From Gemmatimonadota bacterium (GTDB lineage Bacteria > Gemmatimonadota > Gemmatimonadetes > Gemmatimonadales > GWC2-71-9), in assembly GCA_003222035.1 (NCBI GenBank), contig QHUS01000076.1, forward strand, positions 1 through 40,620: a stretch of DNA of 40,620 nt, in the 5' to 3' direction. The notes under the pieces were generated by a model. The model searched no databases. It saw nothing but the letters and a program-made list of their open reading frames with translations, and was not told the DNA's origin. A program made the translations under genes and the position numbers. How positions within the stretch are numbered: position 1 is the stretch's first letter; each line of letters opens with the position of its first letter. Positions 1-7,907 of this stretch are shown here, in pieces.

Positions 1-827
1 CGCGCGGGCAGCGCCAACACCGTCACCGGCACCGTGTCGCTGCGCAGGGAATATCGGTCCTCGCGGCGCAGCATGGAAAAGCTGAGCGGCAGCGCGTAGT
101 CCACGGTGGCCGGCGGAATCACGATCCGCCCGGGCGCCAGCGGAAACAGGGCTTGATGGGCGATGAACAGGTCCATCCATCCACCGTGGACCTGGCGCGA
201 GGCCGTGACCTCGGTGGGTGCCGCGCCCGGGTAGGACCATGCCCCCTCGGCGGTCTGCAGCGAGAGGATCGGCGGATGGGTCAATCGGTCGCGCAGGTCG
301 CGCGGGAACCACGCCGCGGCGATCACATCGAGCTGCTGCCCGACGACCACGGAGTCCCCCGGCAGGATCACGCTCAACACGACGCGATCGTTCCGCGTCG
401 GGGCCGGTGCGGCATCGATGAGGCGACGCGCGATGGGAGAAACCGCGGTGGCGAGTCCGGTCACCGCACTGTCCACCGTGACCGTCAGCGGCGGGGTCGA
501 GACGTCCCGGGACGCCTGCCGCACGCGCACCGCGCCGATGAGGAGCGTGCCGGGGCGCTCGGTCCTGAGCCGCAGCTCGCGGGTCAGTGTGCGGATCGGC
601 CCGCCGACCGCGTCGAGCGTCACGTCGGTGATGTCCCGGGACCCGACGATGGTGAACCCGGTGAGCCCGGGCAGCACCACCGTCACCGGCTCGGCCGACC
701 GGGACCGCGCGCGGATCGTGAGCGTCACCTCTTCGCCCGCCGGCACGCGGGCGCGATCGATCCGGGCAGTGACATCGGGTGGCGAGGGGCTCTGCAAGGC
801 CACCACGAGCCACAGCGCGGGAATCAC
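1..827 (-). CDS. batD: BatD-like protein, 3' part cut by window edge
   Basis: The last gene of the MoxR/Bat operon visible here; about 275 residues are in the window and the frame is still open at base 1. It starts with GTG at 827, overlapping the BatBC stop as GTGA, which implies translational coupling. A short hydrophobic N-terminus (IPALWLVVALQ) works as a signal peptide. It is followed by beta-rich immunoglobulin-like segments such as VPAGEEVTLTIRARS and VVGQQLDVIAAAWF, the pattern of the BatD 'oxygen tolerance' family, in which large periplasmic domains are followed by a C-terminal membrane helix. That helix would lie beyond the left edge. In other bacteria Bat proteins are linked to stress or aerotolerance, but their biochemical role is unsettled. 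The family call rests on context plus these repeats. Confidence 0.8.
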   Translation of the reverse strand, partial: MIPALWLVVALQSPSPPDVTARIDRARVPAGEEVTLTIRARSRSAEPVTVVLPGLTGFTIVGSRDITDVTLDAVGGPIRTLTRELRLRTERPGTLLIGAVRVRQASRDVSTPPLTVTVDSAVTGLATAVSPIARRLIDAAPAPTRNDRVVLSVILPGDSVVVGQQLDVIAAAWFPRDLRDRLTHPPILSLQTAEGAWSYPGAAPTEVTASRQVHGGWMDLFIAHQALFPLAPGRIVIPPATVDYALPLSFSMLRREDRYSLRSDTVPVTVLALPA

Positions 828-2482
828 CAGTCCTTCACTCCGGGCTCAGGAGGGCGCTTTAGCAGTCCGGTACGATCACGCCGGGTCTTCAGCTCCTCCT
901 GGCTGATGGAGCGCAGCAGCTGCTCCGCCTGGTTCGTGCTCAGTCCCGCCGCGGCGCTGCCCGACGGGGTGCTGCTTCCGCCCCCCCCTCCCCCGCTGCC
1001 GGTTCCAGAGGGAGTCTTGCTCTGACTGCTCTTTCCCCCCCGCTGCCGCACGGCGAGCTCGAGGTTCCATTTCGCGGCAAAGTGGTTCGGCCGCAGCAGC
1101 AGCGCTTCGCGGTACGCGCGCTCGGCATCGGCCAAGTGCGCATCGCGATTCGCAGTGTCGTCCTCGGCCCGCCGCAGGGCGAGCAGGCCGAGGTTAAACA
1201 GCGCGCGGAACCGCAAGTCGGGGTCGAGCGAGGCGGCGGCGTGCGCCAGGTTCGCCTGAGCGGTCTCGGCGTCGGAGTCGGCCAGCGCCGCCGTCCCCGC
1301 GTTGTACCACGCGGCGTCCTCCTTGCGGTCCGTGGCGAGCTCCGCCACGTAGGCAGCGTGCGCGCGTCGCAGATCGTGTCGGTCCCACGCCTTCTCCGCG
1401 GTGCTGCGTGGATACCGGGGCGAGGCCTGGCGCGCGGGGACCTGCTGCGCCCACGCCGTCTCGGGAACGAAGCACCAGCACGCGAGTCCGACGAGGGCGG
1501 CGGTGCGTCGCGTGGCGGCCTGCGTCACCAACAGCGCCACGGCGAGCAGCAACGGTACCCAGGCGCGAGGCCGGCTCTGCTCGGTGCGCGTCTCAGTCGC
1601 CCTCGCCCGCCGGTAGGACGCCACGAGATCGCGCACCGCGCCCGCCTGGTCGGGGAGGTCGGCGGCCACGAGCGTTCCGTGCGCGGCGTCGGCGGCGGCA
1701 CCGAGCACGTCATCCCGGCGCGAGGTCTCGATGACGCTCCCGTTCTCGTCCTTCTGGTAGCCCAGCAAACTGCCGTGCTCGTCCCGCACGGGGATGCGCG
1801 CCGGGTTCCGCCCACCCTCGGCGACCAGGATCAATCGGATCCCCTCGGCGTGCAGGCGTTGTGCCTGTGCGGTGACCGATGCGACCGAGTCGTGCGCTTC
1901 GCCGTCGGTGAAGACGACGATGACACGGTCGGCGAGCTCCGAGCTCGCCTGCAGCAGCTCCGCCCCCTGACGCAGCGCGGGCGTCAGCCCGGTGCCGCCT
2001 TGAGAGGCGATGTCCGGGTCGAGCGCGTCGAGGTACAGCAGCAGGGCCGGGCCGTCGATCGAGAGCGGGGACATGATGTAGCTGGAGCCGGCGAAGGCGA
2101 TGAGCCCGAGGCGGTCGCCATCGAGATCCTGGACGAGGCGCCTCGCCTCGCGCAGCGCCCGACGGAGCCGGCTGGGGCCCGCGTCCTCCGCGAGCATGGA
2201 GCGGGAGATGTCCACGGCGATCACGAGCGAGAGGCCGCGCGTCTCGGCGGCGATGCGCTCCTCCCCCCACCGCGGTCCGGCGAGCGCCACGACGCCGAGG
2301 AATGCCGAGACGGCGACCGCCGTCGGCCCGAGCCGACCCGCGGCGAGCGCCTGCCGCACGGTCTCCTGCGACCACAGCCCCGCGCGCCGGACGCGGACGC
2401 GGCGCGCCCAGGCGGCCGCGAACCAGACGGCCCCGCCGATCAGGGGAGCGAGCGCGAGCACAAACGGGGCGTCGAACGTCAT
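824..2482 (-). CDS. BatB-BatC fusion: VWA domain plus TPR membrane protein
   Basis: 552 residues. The N-terminal half is BatB-like: two membrane helices (about residues 7-25 and 53-69) and a von Willebrand A domain with a complete MIDAS. The MIDAS comprises DISRS at 91-95, the conserved Thr region around TGLTPAL at 164-170 and FTDGE at 191-195. A membrane helix follows at about 306-321. Residues 325-346 then look like an internal signal peptide ending AWAQQ. The C-terminal half is BatC-like, with TPR helices (about 362-478), a polyglycine linker near 497-504 and a charged tail. In many genomes BatB and BatC are separate genes. The ATG at 2482 shares its A with the BatA stop (TGATG), and the gene ends overlapping batD. 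Domain calls are firm; any role as a metal-dependent scaffold for the MoxR ATPase is inference from the family. Confidence 0.88.
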   Translation of the reverse strand: MTFDAPFVLALAPLIGGAVWFAAAWARRVRVRRAGLWSQETVRQALAAGRLGPTAVAVSAFLGVVALAGPRWGEERIAAETRGLSLVIAVDISRSMLAEDAGPSRLRRALREARRLVQDLDGDRLGLIAFAGSSYIMSPLSIDGPALLLYLDALDPDIASQGGTGLTPALRQGAELLQASSELADRVIVVFTDGEAHDSVASVTAQAQRLHAEGIRLILVAEGGRNPARIPVRDEHGSLLGYQKDENGSVIETSRRDDVLGAAADAAHGTLVAADLPDQAGAVRDLVASYRRARATETRTEQSRPRAWVPLLLAVALLVTQAATRRTAALVGLACWCFVPETAWAQQVPARQASPRYPRSTAEKAWDRHDLRRAHAAYVAELATDRKEDAAWYNAGTAALADSDAETAQANLAHAAASLDPDLRFRALFNLGLLALRRAEDDTANRDAHLADAERAYREALLLRPNHFAAKWNLELAVRQRGGKSSQSKTPSGTGSGGGGGGSSTPSGSAAAGLSTNQAEQLLRSISQEELKTRRDRTGLLKRPPEPGVKDW

Positions 2483-3465
2483 CACGGAACCCGCACGGCG
2501 AACGTTCCCGCGACCACGAGCTCGAGCGCCAGCGCCACCAGGCCCAGGGCGAGGGGCACTCGGAAGGCCTCGTCGAAGCGGCGATAGACCACCTGCTCGA
2601 CCGGAGTCTTCTCGAGACGATTGATCTCCTCGAACACGTGGCGCAGCGATTCGGTGTCGGTGGCGCGGAAATAGCGCCCACCCGTCATGGACGCGATGTC
2701 GGTCAGGAGGGCTTCGTCGATTTCCACCGGTCGCTTCTCGTAGCGCAGCTGGCCGTCGGGCCCGTACTCCGTGGGGACGGGCGCCTCGCCGCGCGTACCG
2801 ACGCCGATCGTGTAAACACGAATGCCCAGGGTCGCCGCCGCCTGACCAGCGGTCCGCGGGTCGACGGTGCCCCGGTTGTTCACCCCATCGGTGAGCAGCA
2901 CCAGCACTTTGCTCTTCCCGGGAGCGCGCCGCAGCCGGTTGGCCGCCGTCCCGATCGCCGTGCCGATCGCCGTCCCGTCCTCCAGCATCCCGGGGTGCAG
3001 GGCGCGCAATGCCTCCTCGAGCACGGCGTAGTCGGTCGTGATCGGGACCTGGGTCAGGGCCTGCCCGGCGAACGCGACGAGCCCAATGCGGTCGGACTTG
3101 CGCGCCCGCACGAATTCGATCGCGGTCTGCTTCGCGACGTCCATGCGGTTCGCCGGCGCGAAGTCTTCCGCCTGCATGCTCCCGGAGATATCCACGGCCA
3201 GCACGATGGAGATGCCCTCGCTGCGCATTTCGCTGTGCGCGGCACCGACGCGGGGGCCCGCGGCGGCGACGATCCACGCGCCGAGGCAGGCACTTCGGAG
3301 CGTGACGGGAAGTCGCGCGACCCACAGCCGCTCCGTCACGCCCGCCGCGGGCCGCACATCGCTCATCCGCGTTCCCGAGAGGCCGGCAAGGCGCTTGGCG
3401 CGCAGCCACCACCACAGCGGCAGGAGACCGAGCGCCAGGAGCAGCAGCGGCCGGGCGAAGCTCAC
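2482..3465 (-). CDS. batA: BatA-like VWA-domain membrane protein
   Basis: 327 residues from a GTG at 3465 that overlaps the upstream stop as GTGA; the frame is open further upstream but that part is arginine-rich and implausible as protein. The order is an N-terminal membrane helix (about 4-22), a second helix (about 55-70), a VWA domain and a C-terminal membrane helix (about 303-322), the standard BatA layout and length. The MIDAS is intact: DISGSM at 92-97, DGTAIGTAIG at 163-172 and LTDGVNNRG at 191-199. It sits between a membrane protein of unknown role and the BatBC fusion in a fully overlapping operon behind moxR. VWA proteins of this type are thought to act as substrates or adaptors of MoxR AAA+ ATPases; the exact function is not known. 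Confidence 0.9.
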   Translation of the reverse strand: MSFARPLLLLALGLLPLWWWLRAKRLAGLSGTRMSDVRPAAGVTERLWVARLPVTLRSACLGAWIVAAAGPRVGAAHSEMRSEGISIVLAVDISGSMQAEDFAPANRMDVAKQTAIEFVRARKSDRIGLVAFAGQALTQVPITTDYAVLEEALRALHPGMLEDGTAIGTAIGTAANRLRRAPGKSKVLVLLTDGVNNRGTVDPRTAGQAAATLGIRVYTIGVGTRGEAPVPTEYGPDGQLRYEKRPVEIDEALLTDIASMTGGRYFRATDTESLRHVFEEINRLEKTPVEQVVYRRFDEAFRVPLALGLVALALELVVAGTFAVRVP

Positions 3466-4361
3466 GGCGCCAGATCGCGCGCCAGCCGTCGCGCCATGGC
3501 GGACAAAGCGGCGACGTCGCTGCTGGGAGTCGAGGCGAACGCCACGCGGTCGAGCTGCTCGAGCACACCGCTCAGCTCCCGGACCGGCGCGTCGGGGCGC
3601 TCCTGTTGCACGACGGCCAGGCACTCCTCCGTGTCGAGGCCGTCATGGGCGGCGGGGACCGCCTGCGCCAGCGCGGCCCGCACGCGCCAGATGGCACGGG
3701 CGGCAACGGCTTTGGGCTCTCCGGCGGCGAGCCAGCGGGTGTCGGGGACCTCACGTTCCAGTGGAACTTGAGGTGCCGGTTCGAGAACGCGGGGCCGCCG
3801 GCGTCGCTGCGCGATCCCCGCGATCAGCAACCCGACCGCCACCGACGCGGTGACCAGGGGCGGTACCGGAGTTTCATGTGCCGCTCGCAGCGGCGCGAGC
3901 ATTCCCTGGGGACTGGGCTCGCGCAGCGAGTCGGGGATCACGCTCCGGACGCGGAAGCTCGCGCTTCCCGCCGCGCTCGAATCCGCCCTCCCGTCGGGAG
4001 CGAGCAGCCAGATCGGGGGAGGAGATAGCTTGTGAGGGCCGGGCTTCCAGGCGGCCACTGCGTAGCGCACGAGCCACCCGCCCGTGGTCCGCAGCACGGC
4101 CGGGTCCGCCAGCGGCTCCACGTCCTCGCCCGGCTCGAGCTTGCCGGCACGGACTTGCCACCCGGCGGGGACGGACACCGATCGCTCGACCCAAATCGTG
4201 TCGCCGACGGTGGGGGCGGCCGGAGTGACGACCCAGCCGGTCCCTCCACCACCCTGCCCCGTCGCCAGACGCCACGACGCTACGACGGCCAGGAGGGCGA
4301 GCGCGATAGCAGCCGTCGGCCCCTGGGCGTCGTGGCGTCGTGGCGTCGTGTAACGTGTCAT
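3462..4361 (-). CDS. membrane-anchored protein of the MoxR/Bat operon, function unknown
   Basis: 299 residues. There is an N-terminal hydrophobic stretch (about 15-31, signal peptide or anchor), a beta-rich extracytoplasmic part (about 40-145) and one membrane helix (about 168-184, ending in an RRRR stop-transfer signal). A helical cytoplasmic tail with a regular Ala/Arg pattern follows. Layout and position (after DUF58, before BatA) match the small membrane proteins commonly found in Bat operons (BatD-short or DUF4381-like), but I cannot assign the family. The ATG at 4361 shares its A with the DUF58 stop (TGATG), and the gene's own stop overlaps the batA GTG. The first 12 codons are formed by a GGCGTCGT tandem repeat plus a dispersed 13-bp repeat, so the N-terminus may have been acquired or the true start may lie further in. 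Confidence 0.75.
   Translation of the reverse strand: MTRYTTPRRHDAQGPTAAIALALLAVVASWRLATGQGGGGTGWVVTPAAPTVGDTIWVERSVSVPAGWQVRAGKLEPGEDVEPLADPAVLRTTGGWLVRYAVAAWKPGPHKLSPPPIWLLAPDGRADSSAAGSASFRVRSVIPDSLREPSPQGMLAPLRAAHETPVPPLVTASVAVGLLIAGIAQRRRRPRVLEPAPQVPLEREVPDTRWLAAGEPKAVAARAIWRVRAALAQAVPAAHDGLDTEECLAVVQQERPDAPVRELSGVLEQLDRVAFASTPSSDVAALSAMARRLARDLAP
4326..4358. repeat. GGCGTCGT x3 tandem repeat plus TCGTGTAACGTGT copy
   Basis: GGCGTCGT occurs three times in a row at 4326-4349. The sequence then runs into TCGTGTAACGTGT (4346-4358), which differs at one base from TCGTGCAACGTGT at 22392-22404. On the minus strand these bases encode the first residues of the membrane protein gene that starts at 4361. 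An inverted partial copy, GACGCCACGACG, lies at about 4268-4279. Confidence 0.85.
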
Positions 4362-5302
4362 CACCGTTTCAGGCGGCGTGCCCGCTCCGCAAATGCGCGC
4401 CGGAGCGGCATGCCGTACGGGACGTTGGTCGACAGGGTGACGCTGTCCACCCCGGCCTGCATGAGCTTGCGCGCGCGCTCCTGGAACTGGCGCTCCGCGG
4501 CGACGCGCACCCGCGTCCGGGTGCGGCCGTGGCTCGTGTCGAGGAGCACGCGCTGCCCGGTCTCGGCATCTTCCATGTCGACCCACCCGGCATCGGGGAG
4601 CTCGCGCTCCCGGGGGTCGTCGATCGTGATCGCGACCACGTCGTGGTTCGCCGCCAGCTGCCCCAGCGGCTGCTCCCAACCTTCGGCCCGGAAGTCCGAG
4701 AGGATGACGACGATCGCGCGGTGGCGCGGCAGCTTCGACGCGTACCGCAGCGCCTCGCCCAGGTTCGTCCCGCGTCCCCGGGGGGTGAACGCCACCAGGT
4801 CGCGGATCACGCGCAGCGCGTGCGGCCGGCCTTTGGCGGGCCGCAGGACCACTTCCACCTTGTCGGAGAACATCAACGCGCCGACGCGATCATTGTGCCG
4901 CGCCGCGGCGAGCGCGAGCACGGCGGCGACCTCTACCGCCAGGCCGGCCTTGGTGTACGGGCGTCCGAACTGGCAGGAGCCGGATTGGTCCACGACGAGC
5001 ATGAGCGTGTTCTCGCGCTCCTCGTGGAACGTCTTCACGAAGGGGTGACCCATGCGCGCCGACACGTTCCAGTCGATCGCGCGGAAGTCGTCGCCCTGCT
5101 GGTACTCGCGCACCTCTGCGAACTCGATGCCCTGCCCGCGGAACACCGACCGGTATTCACCGGTGAACAGAGAGTTGACGAGCGATCGGGTACGAAGCTC
5201 GATCCCCTTCACCTGGCGCAGGACTTCGGGTGTGACGACCCGGCGGCGGGCGCGGAGCGGCGAGGTCTCAGAGCGCCGCCGGTCCTGGCCTTGGTAGCTC
5301 AC
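4361..5302 (-). CDS. DUF58 domain protein
   Basis: 313 residues from GTG 5302, overlapping the MoxR stop as GTGA. It carries the DUF58 signature: FRGQGIEFAEVREYQQGDD followed by RAIDWNVSARM. A VWA-like fold then begins with VVDQSGS, a Ser-containing MIDAS-like start, and continues with FSDKVEVVLRP and ILSDFRAEGWE. No membrane segment is visible. The gene directly follows the MoxR ATPase, the almost invariant arrangement for the family. DUF58 proteins are thought to work as a functional pair with MoxR ATPases, but the activity of the pair is not established in general. Start choice is supported by the overlap and by the family's usual length of about 300. Confidence 0.9.
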   Translation of the reverse strand: MSYQGQDRRRSETSPLRARRRVVTPEVLRQVKGIELRTRSLVNSLFTGEYRSVFRGQGIEFAEVREYQQGDDFRAIDWNVSARMGHPFVKTFHEERENTLMLVVDQSGSCQFGRPYTKAGLAVEVAAVLALAAARHNDRVGALMFSDKVEVVLRPAKGRPHALRVIRDLVAFTPRGRGTNLGEALRYASKLPRHRAIVVILSDFRAEGWEQPLGQLAANHDVVAITIDDPRERELPDAGWVDMEDAETGQRVLLDTSHGRTRTRVRVAAERQFQERARKLMQAGVDSVTLSTNVPYGMPLRRAFAERARRLKR

Positions 5303-6276
5303 GGGACGCCCACCACCTCGAGGATCCTGGCGATGACGCGATCCGAGTCCATGTCCTCGGCTTCCGCCTCGAACGTGAGCAACACCCGATGCCGCAGCAC
5401 GTCGAACGCCATCGCCTTGACGTCCTCGGGCACAACGTAGGAGCGGCCGCGCAGATAGGCGTGAGCCCGAGCCGCCTGCGCGAGGTAAATGGATGCGCGC
5501 GGGCTGGCCCCGAACGCGATGAGCGGTTTGAGCTCCGGCAGCCCGATGGCCTGCGGCTCGCGCGTCCCGCGGACCAGGTCGACGATATAGTCCACCACCT
5601 TCTGGTCCATGAAGAGCTCGGCGATCGCGCTGCGCGCGGCGAGGATGTCGTCCGCCTCCGCCACCCGCTGCACCTCGATCGGGCGCCCCGACGCCATGCG
5701 TGCGACGATCTCCTTCTCGGCGTCGCGCGTGGGGTAGCCGACGCGCACCTTCAGCATGAAGCGGTCGAGCTGCGCCTCGGGGAGGGGATACGTCCCCTCA
5801 TGCTCGATCGGGTTCTGGGTCGCGAGCACGAGGAAGGGCTCGCCCAAGTAGAAAGTCTCCCCGCCGATCGTCACTTGCTTCTCTTGCATGGCCTCGAGCA
5901 GCGCCGCCTGCACCTTGGCGGGCGCCCGATTGATCTCGTCCGCGAGCACCAGGTTCGCGAACAGCGGCCCCTTCTTCGGATAGAACTCCTGCGTCTTTTG
6001 ATCGAACACCATGGTTCCGATCACGTCGGCGGGCAGGAGGTCCGGCGTGAACTGGATCCGGGAGAAGGCGATGCGCAGACACTCCGCCACGGTGCGCACC
6101 GCCAGGGTCTTGGCGAGCCCCGGCACGCCTTCCAGCAGCACGTGCCCCCCCGTCAGCAAGCCGATGAGCAGGCGCTCCACCATCAGCTCCTGCGCTACTA
6201 CGCGCTTGCCGACCTCGCGGGCGATGGCCTGACTGAGCACGGCGTCGCCCGTCGTCTTCGCGGTCTTCGTGGTCAT
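5299..6276 (-). CDS. MoxR-family AAA+ ATPase
   Basis: 325 residues, typical for MoxR/RavA-type chaperone-like ATPases. Walker A is GVPGLAKT at residues 50-57, Walker B is LVLADEINR at about 109-117 and sensor 1 is ATQNPIEHEGTYPLPEAQLDRF (from about 152). The lid domain carries the conserved GASPRAS motif. The ATG at 6276 overlaps the stop of the HEAT-repeat gene as TAATG. It heads the DUF58-membrane protein-BatA-BatBC-BatD series. Family knowledge suggests ATP-driven remodelling of VWA-domain partners, for which two full-MIDAS proteins lie downstream. Identification is secure; the client is unknown. Confidence 0.95.
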   Translation of the reverse strand: MTTKTAKTTGDAVLSQAIAREVGKRVVAQELMVERLLIGLLTGGHVLLEGVPGLAKTLAVRTVAECLRIAFSRIQFTPDLLPADVIGTMVFDQKTQEFYPKKGPLFANLVLADEINRAPAKVQAALLEAMQEKQVTIGGETFYLGEPFLVLATQNPIEHEGTYPLPEAQLDRFMLKVRVGYPTRDAEKEIVARMASGRPIEVQRVAEADDILAARSAIAELFMDQKVVDYIVDLVRGTREPQAIGLPELKPLIAFGASPRASIYLAQAARAHAYLRGRSYVVPEDVKAMAFDVLRHRVLLTFEAEAEDMDSDRVIARILEVVGVP

Positions 6277-7904
6277 TATCTCAACGCCGTCTCCGCCGCT
6301 TTGCGCACGGCCGGCTCCTTGTCTTTGCTGTAGAGTTCGAGTAGCCCCCGGGCTTCGGGGCGCATGATGTGCCGCAGGCCGTCCACCGCCGCGGCCCGCA
6401 CGATGGAGCTTCGCCGGTGCATTATGCCGCCCGGCTCGGCATACCGCGCGAGCACCTCGAGAGCTTCGTTCGCTCCGAGCCGGCCGATGGCACGCAGCAA
6501 CTCCGCCTGTACCCCTTCGTCCGGCTCCTGCTCCACCCGACGGATCAGCACGGTGGACGCGGCCGGGTCCCCCCCGGCGGCGATGCACCGCACAGCCGCC
6601 ATGCGTACGGCCACACTCTCGTCCTTGAGGGCCGGCATGGCGGGGCGCGCGATCTCGCGGCCTCCCGCCTCGACCAGCCCGAGCAGCGCCGCCTCGCGGG
6701 CGAACTCCGACGGATGACGCAGCAGGGGAATGAGCAGCGCTACCGCCTGCGGGCTTCCGGTGAGGCCCACGAATTCCGCGGCCGCCGCGACGACCTGGGG
6801 GTCCTTGTCCGCCAGCTTGCCCTGGAGCGGCTCGAGCGCCCGGTCGGCCGCCTTGCGCACCGCCGCGCGGTACGGCGGCCGCAGATCGACCGGCGCCGCG
6901 AGAAACGCATCGACGACCAAGCTCATCGAGAGCGATGCCAACGCGCCGACCGCCGTGACGAGCGCCTCGCGCTCTTCGGGCGGCACGCGCGGCTCCCCCA
7001 GACGGTGCACCAGTCGCTCGACCAGCGTCCGCTCCGAAAGCGCGACGGCGGCCTTGTCGATCAACGCAACGAGGCCCGGATCCTGGGCCGTGGGCAGCAG
7101 GCGATCGAGCGCCGCGATCGCTTCGGCCATGATCGCGATGTCCCGGAGCGAGAGCAGCTGCGGCGCGAGAGCGGCCAGCTTCTCGACGGCCGCAGACTGG
7201 TGCTCGGTCGTGGTCGCGCTCCCGAGGGTGGCCACGGCACGCTTGACCTCGACGTCGAGCGGCAGCACGTCGGGTCGGAACGCCGTGCTCGAGCGCTTGC
7301 TGCCCATCAATGCATCCGCGGCTACCGCCGCCGACTCCTCCTGCGTCGCTGGCGCGGGGGGCGCGGGGGGAGCGGGGGGCGCGGGGGGAGCAGGAGCTTG
7401 GGCAGGTGCGGGCGGTGCGGCGACTGCCTGCGCTTCGTACGCCGTTGGCGCTTCCGCAACAGCGGGTGTGCCTGACGCCGGCATGGCGGTGCGGAGCCGC
7501 TCCAACCGCGCCGAGGTGCGGCGGCCCAGGCTCAGCGCGATGCGACCGAGTGAGCCGTCGTCGACCGAGACCGTCCCGGTGGCCACGTGAAACAAAGCGA
7601 GCACGTGTTCGGCCGTGATGCCCGGATTGAGCGTGACCGCGCGCACGCCGCGCGCGTACAGCAGGCCTGCGAGCTCCGCGATCTGCGCGTTGCGCGGCAG
7701 GAGGTGTTGCCCATGCCAGTGCAACCCGGTCACCCCCACTTTCCACTCTACGGTGCCGAGCGCCGCGAGCGCTGGCAGTGCTTCCCCGATCTGTCGCAGG
7801 GCCTCTGCCACGGCGGGGTGGGACGGAGGATAGAGCCGCATCAGTCGGAACGTCGTTCCGATGGCGCCGAGCGCGCGATCGACCCCTGCGGTATCGGCGG
7901 CCAT
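6276..7904 (-). CDS. HEAT-repeat protein upstream of moxR
   Basis: 542 residues, no signal peptide or membrane helix. The N-terminal region (about 1-140) is an alpha/beta domain I do not recognise. A proline/alanine linker with repeated PAPP units lies at about 164-186. From about residue 215 to the end the protein is helical. From about 330 it shows clear HEAT/Armadillo-type repeats, e.g. ALEPLQGKLADKDPQVVAAA, ALLIPLLRHPSEFAREAAL and a final KDKEPAVRKAAETAL. HEAT arrays usually act as protein-binding scaffolds. The stop overlaps the moxR start (TAATG) and the start lies 3 bases from the upstream gene, so it is part of the same operon and may present clients to MoxR (inference). Confidence 0.8.
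   Translation of the reverse strand: MAADTAGVDRALGAIGTTFRLMRLYPPSHPAVAEALRQIGEALPALAALGTVEWKVGVTGLHWHGQHLLPRNAQIAELAGLLYARGVRAVTLNPGITAEHVLALFHVATGTVSVDDGSLGRIALSLGRRTSARLERLRTAMPASGTPAVAEAPTAYEAQAVAAPPAPAQAPAPPAPPAPPAPPAPATQEESAAVAADALMGSKRSSTAFRPDVLPLDVEVKRAVATLGSATTTEHQSAAVEKLAALAPQLLSLRDIAIMAEAIAALDRLLPTAQDPGLVALIDKAAVALSERTLVERLVHRLGEPRVPPEEREALVTAVGALASLSMSLVVDAFLAAPVDLRPPYRAAVRKAADRALEPLQGKLADKDPQVVAAAAEFVGLTGSPQAVALLIPLLRHPSEFAREAALLGLVEAGGREIARPAMPALKDESVAVRMAAVRCIAAGGDPAASTVLIRRVEQEPDEGVQAELLRAIGRLGANEALEVLARYAEPGGIMHRRSSIVRAAAVDGLRHIMRPEARGLLELYSKDKEPAVRKAAETALR
7352..7391. repeat. G-rich 9-bp-unit tandem repeat coding for a PAPP linker
   Basis: Successive units close to GCGCGGGGG / AGCGGGGGG repeat across this stretch on the plus strand. 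On the minus strand they encode the Pro-Ala linker of the HEAT-repeat protein. Copy-number change in 9-bp steps would keep the frame. Confidence 0.75.
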
Positions 7905-7907
7905 GGC

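Noticed and set aside
1082..2587. Long open frames on the plus strand opposite the Bat genes, and similar ones throughout
   Set aside because: They are antisense shadows typical of high-GC coding DNA. They are rich in Arg, Pro and Gly, lack ribosome sites and family motifs, and lie exactly opposite genes with clear domains.
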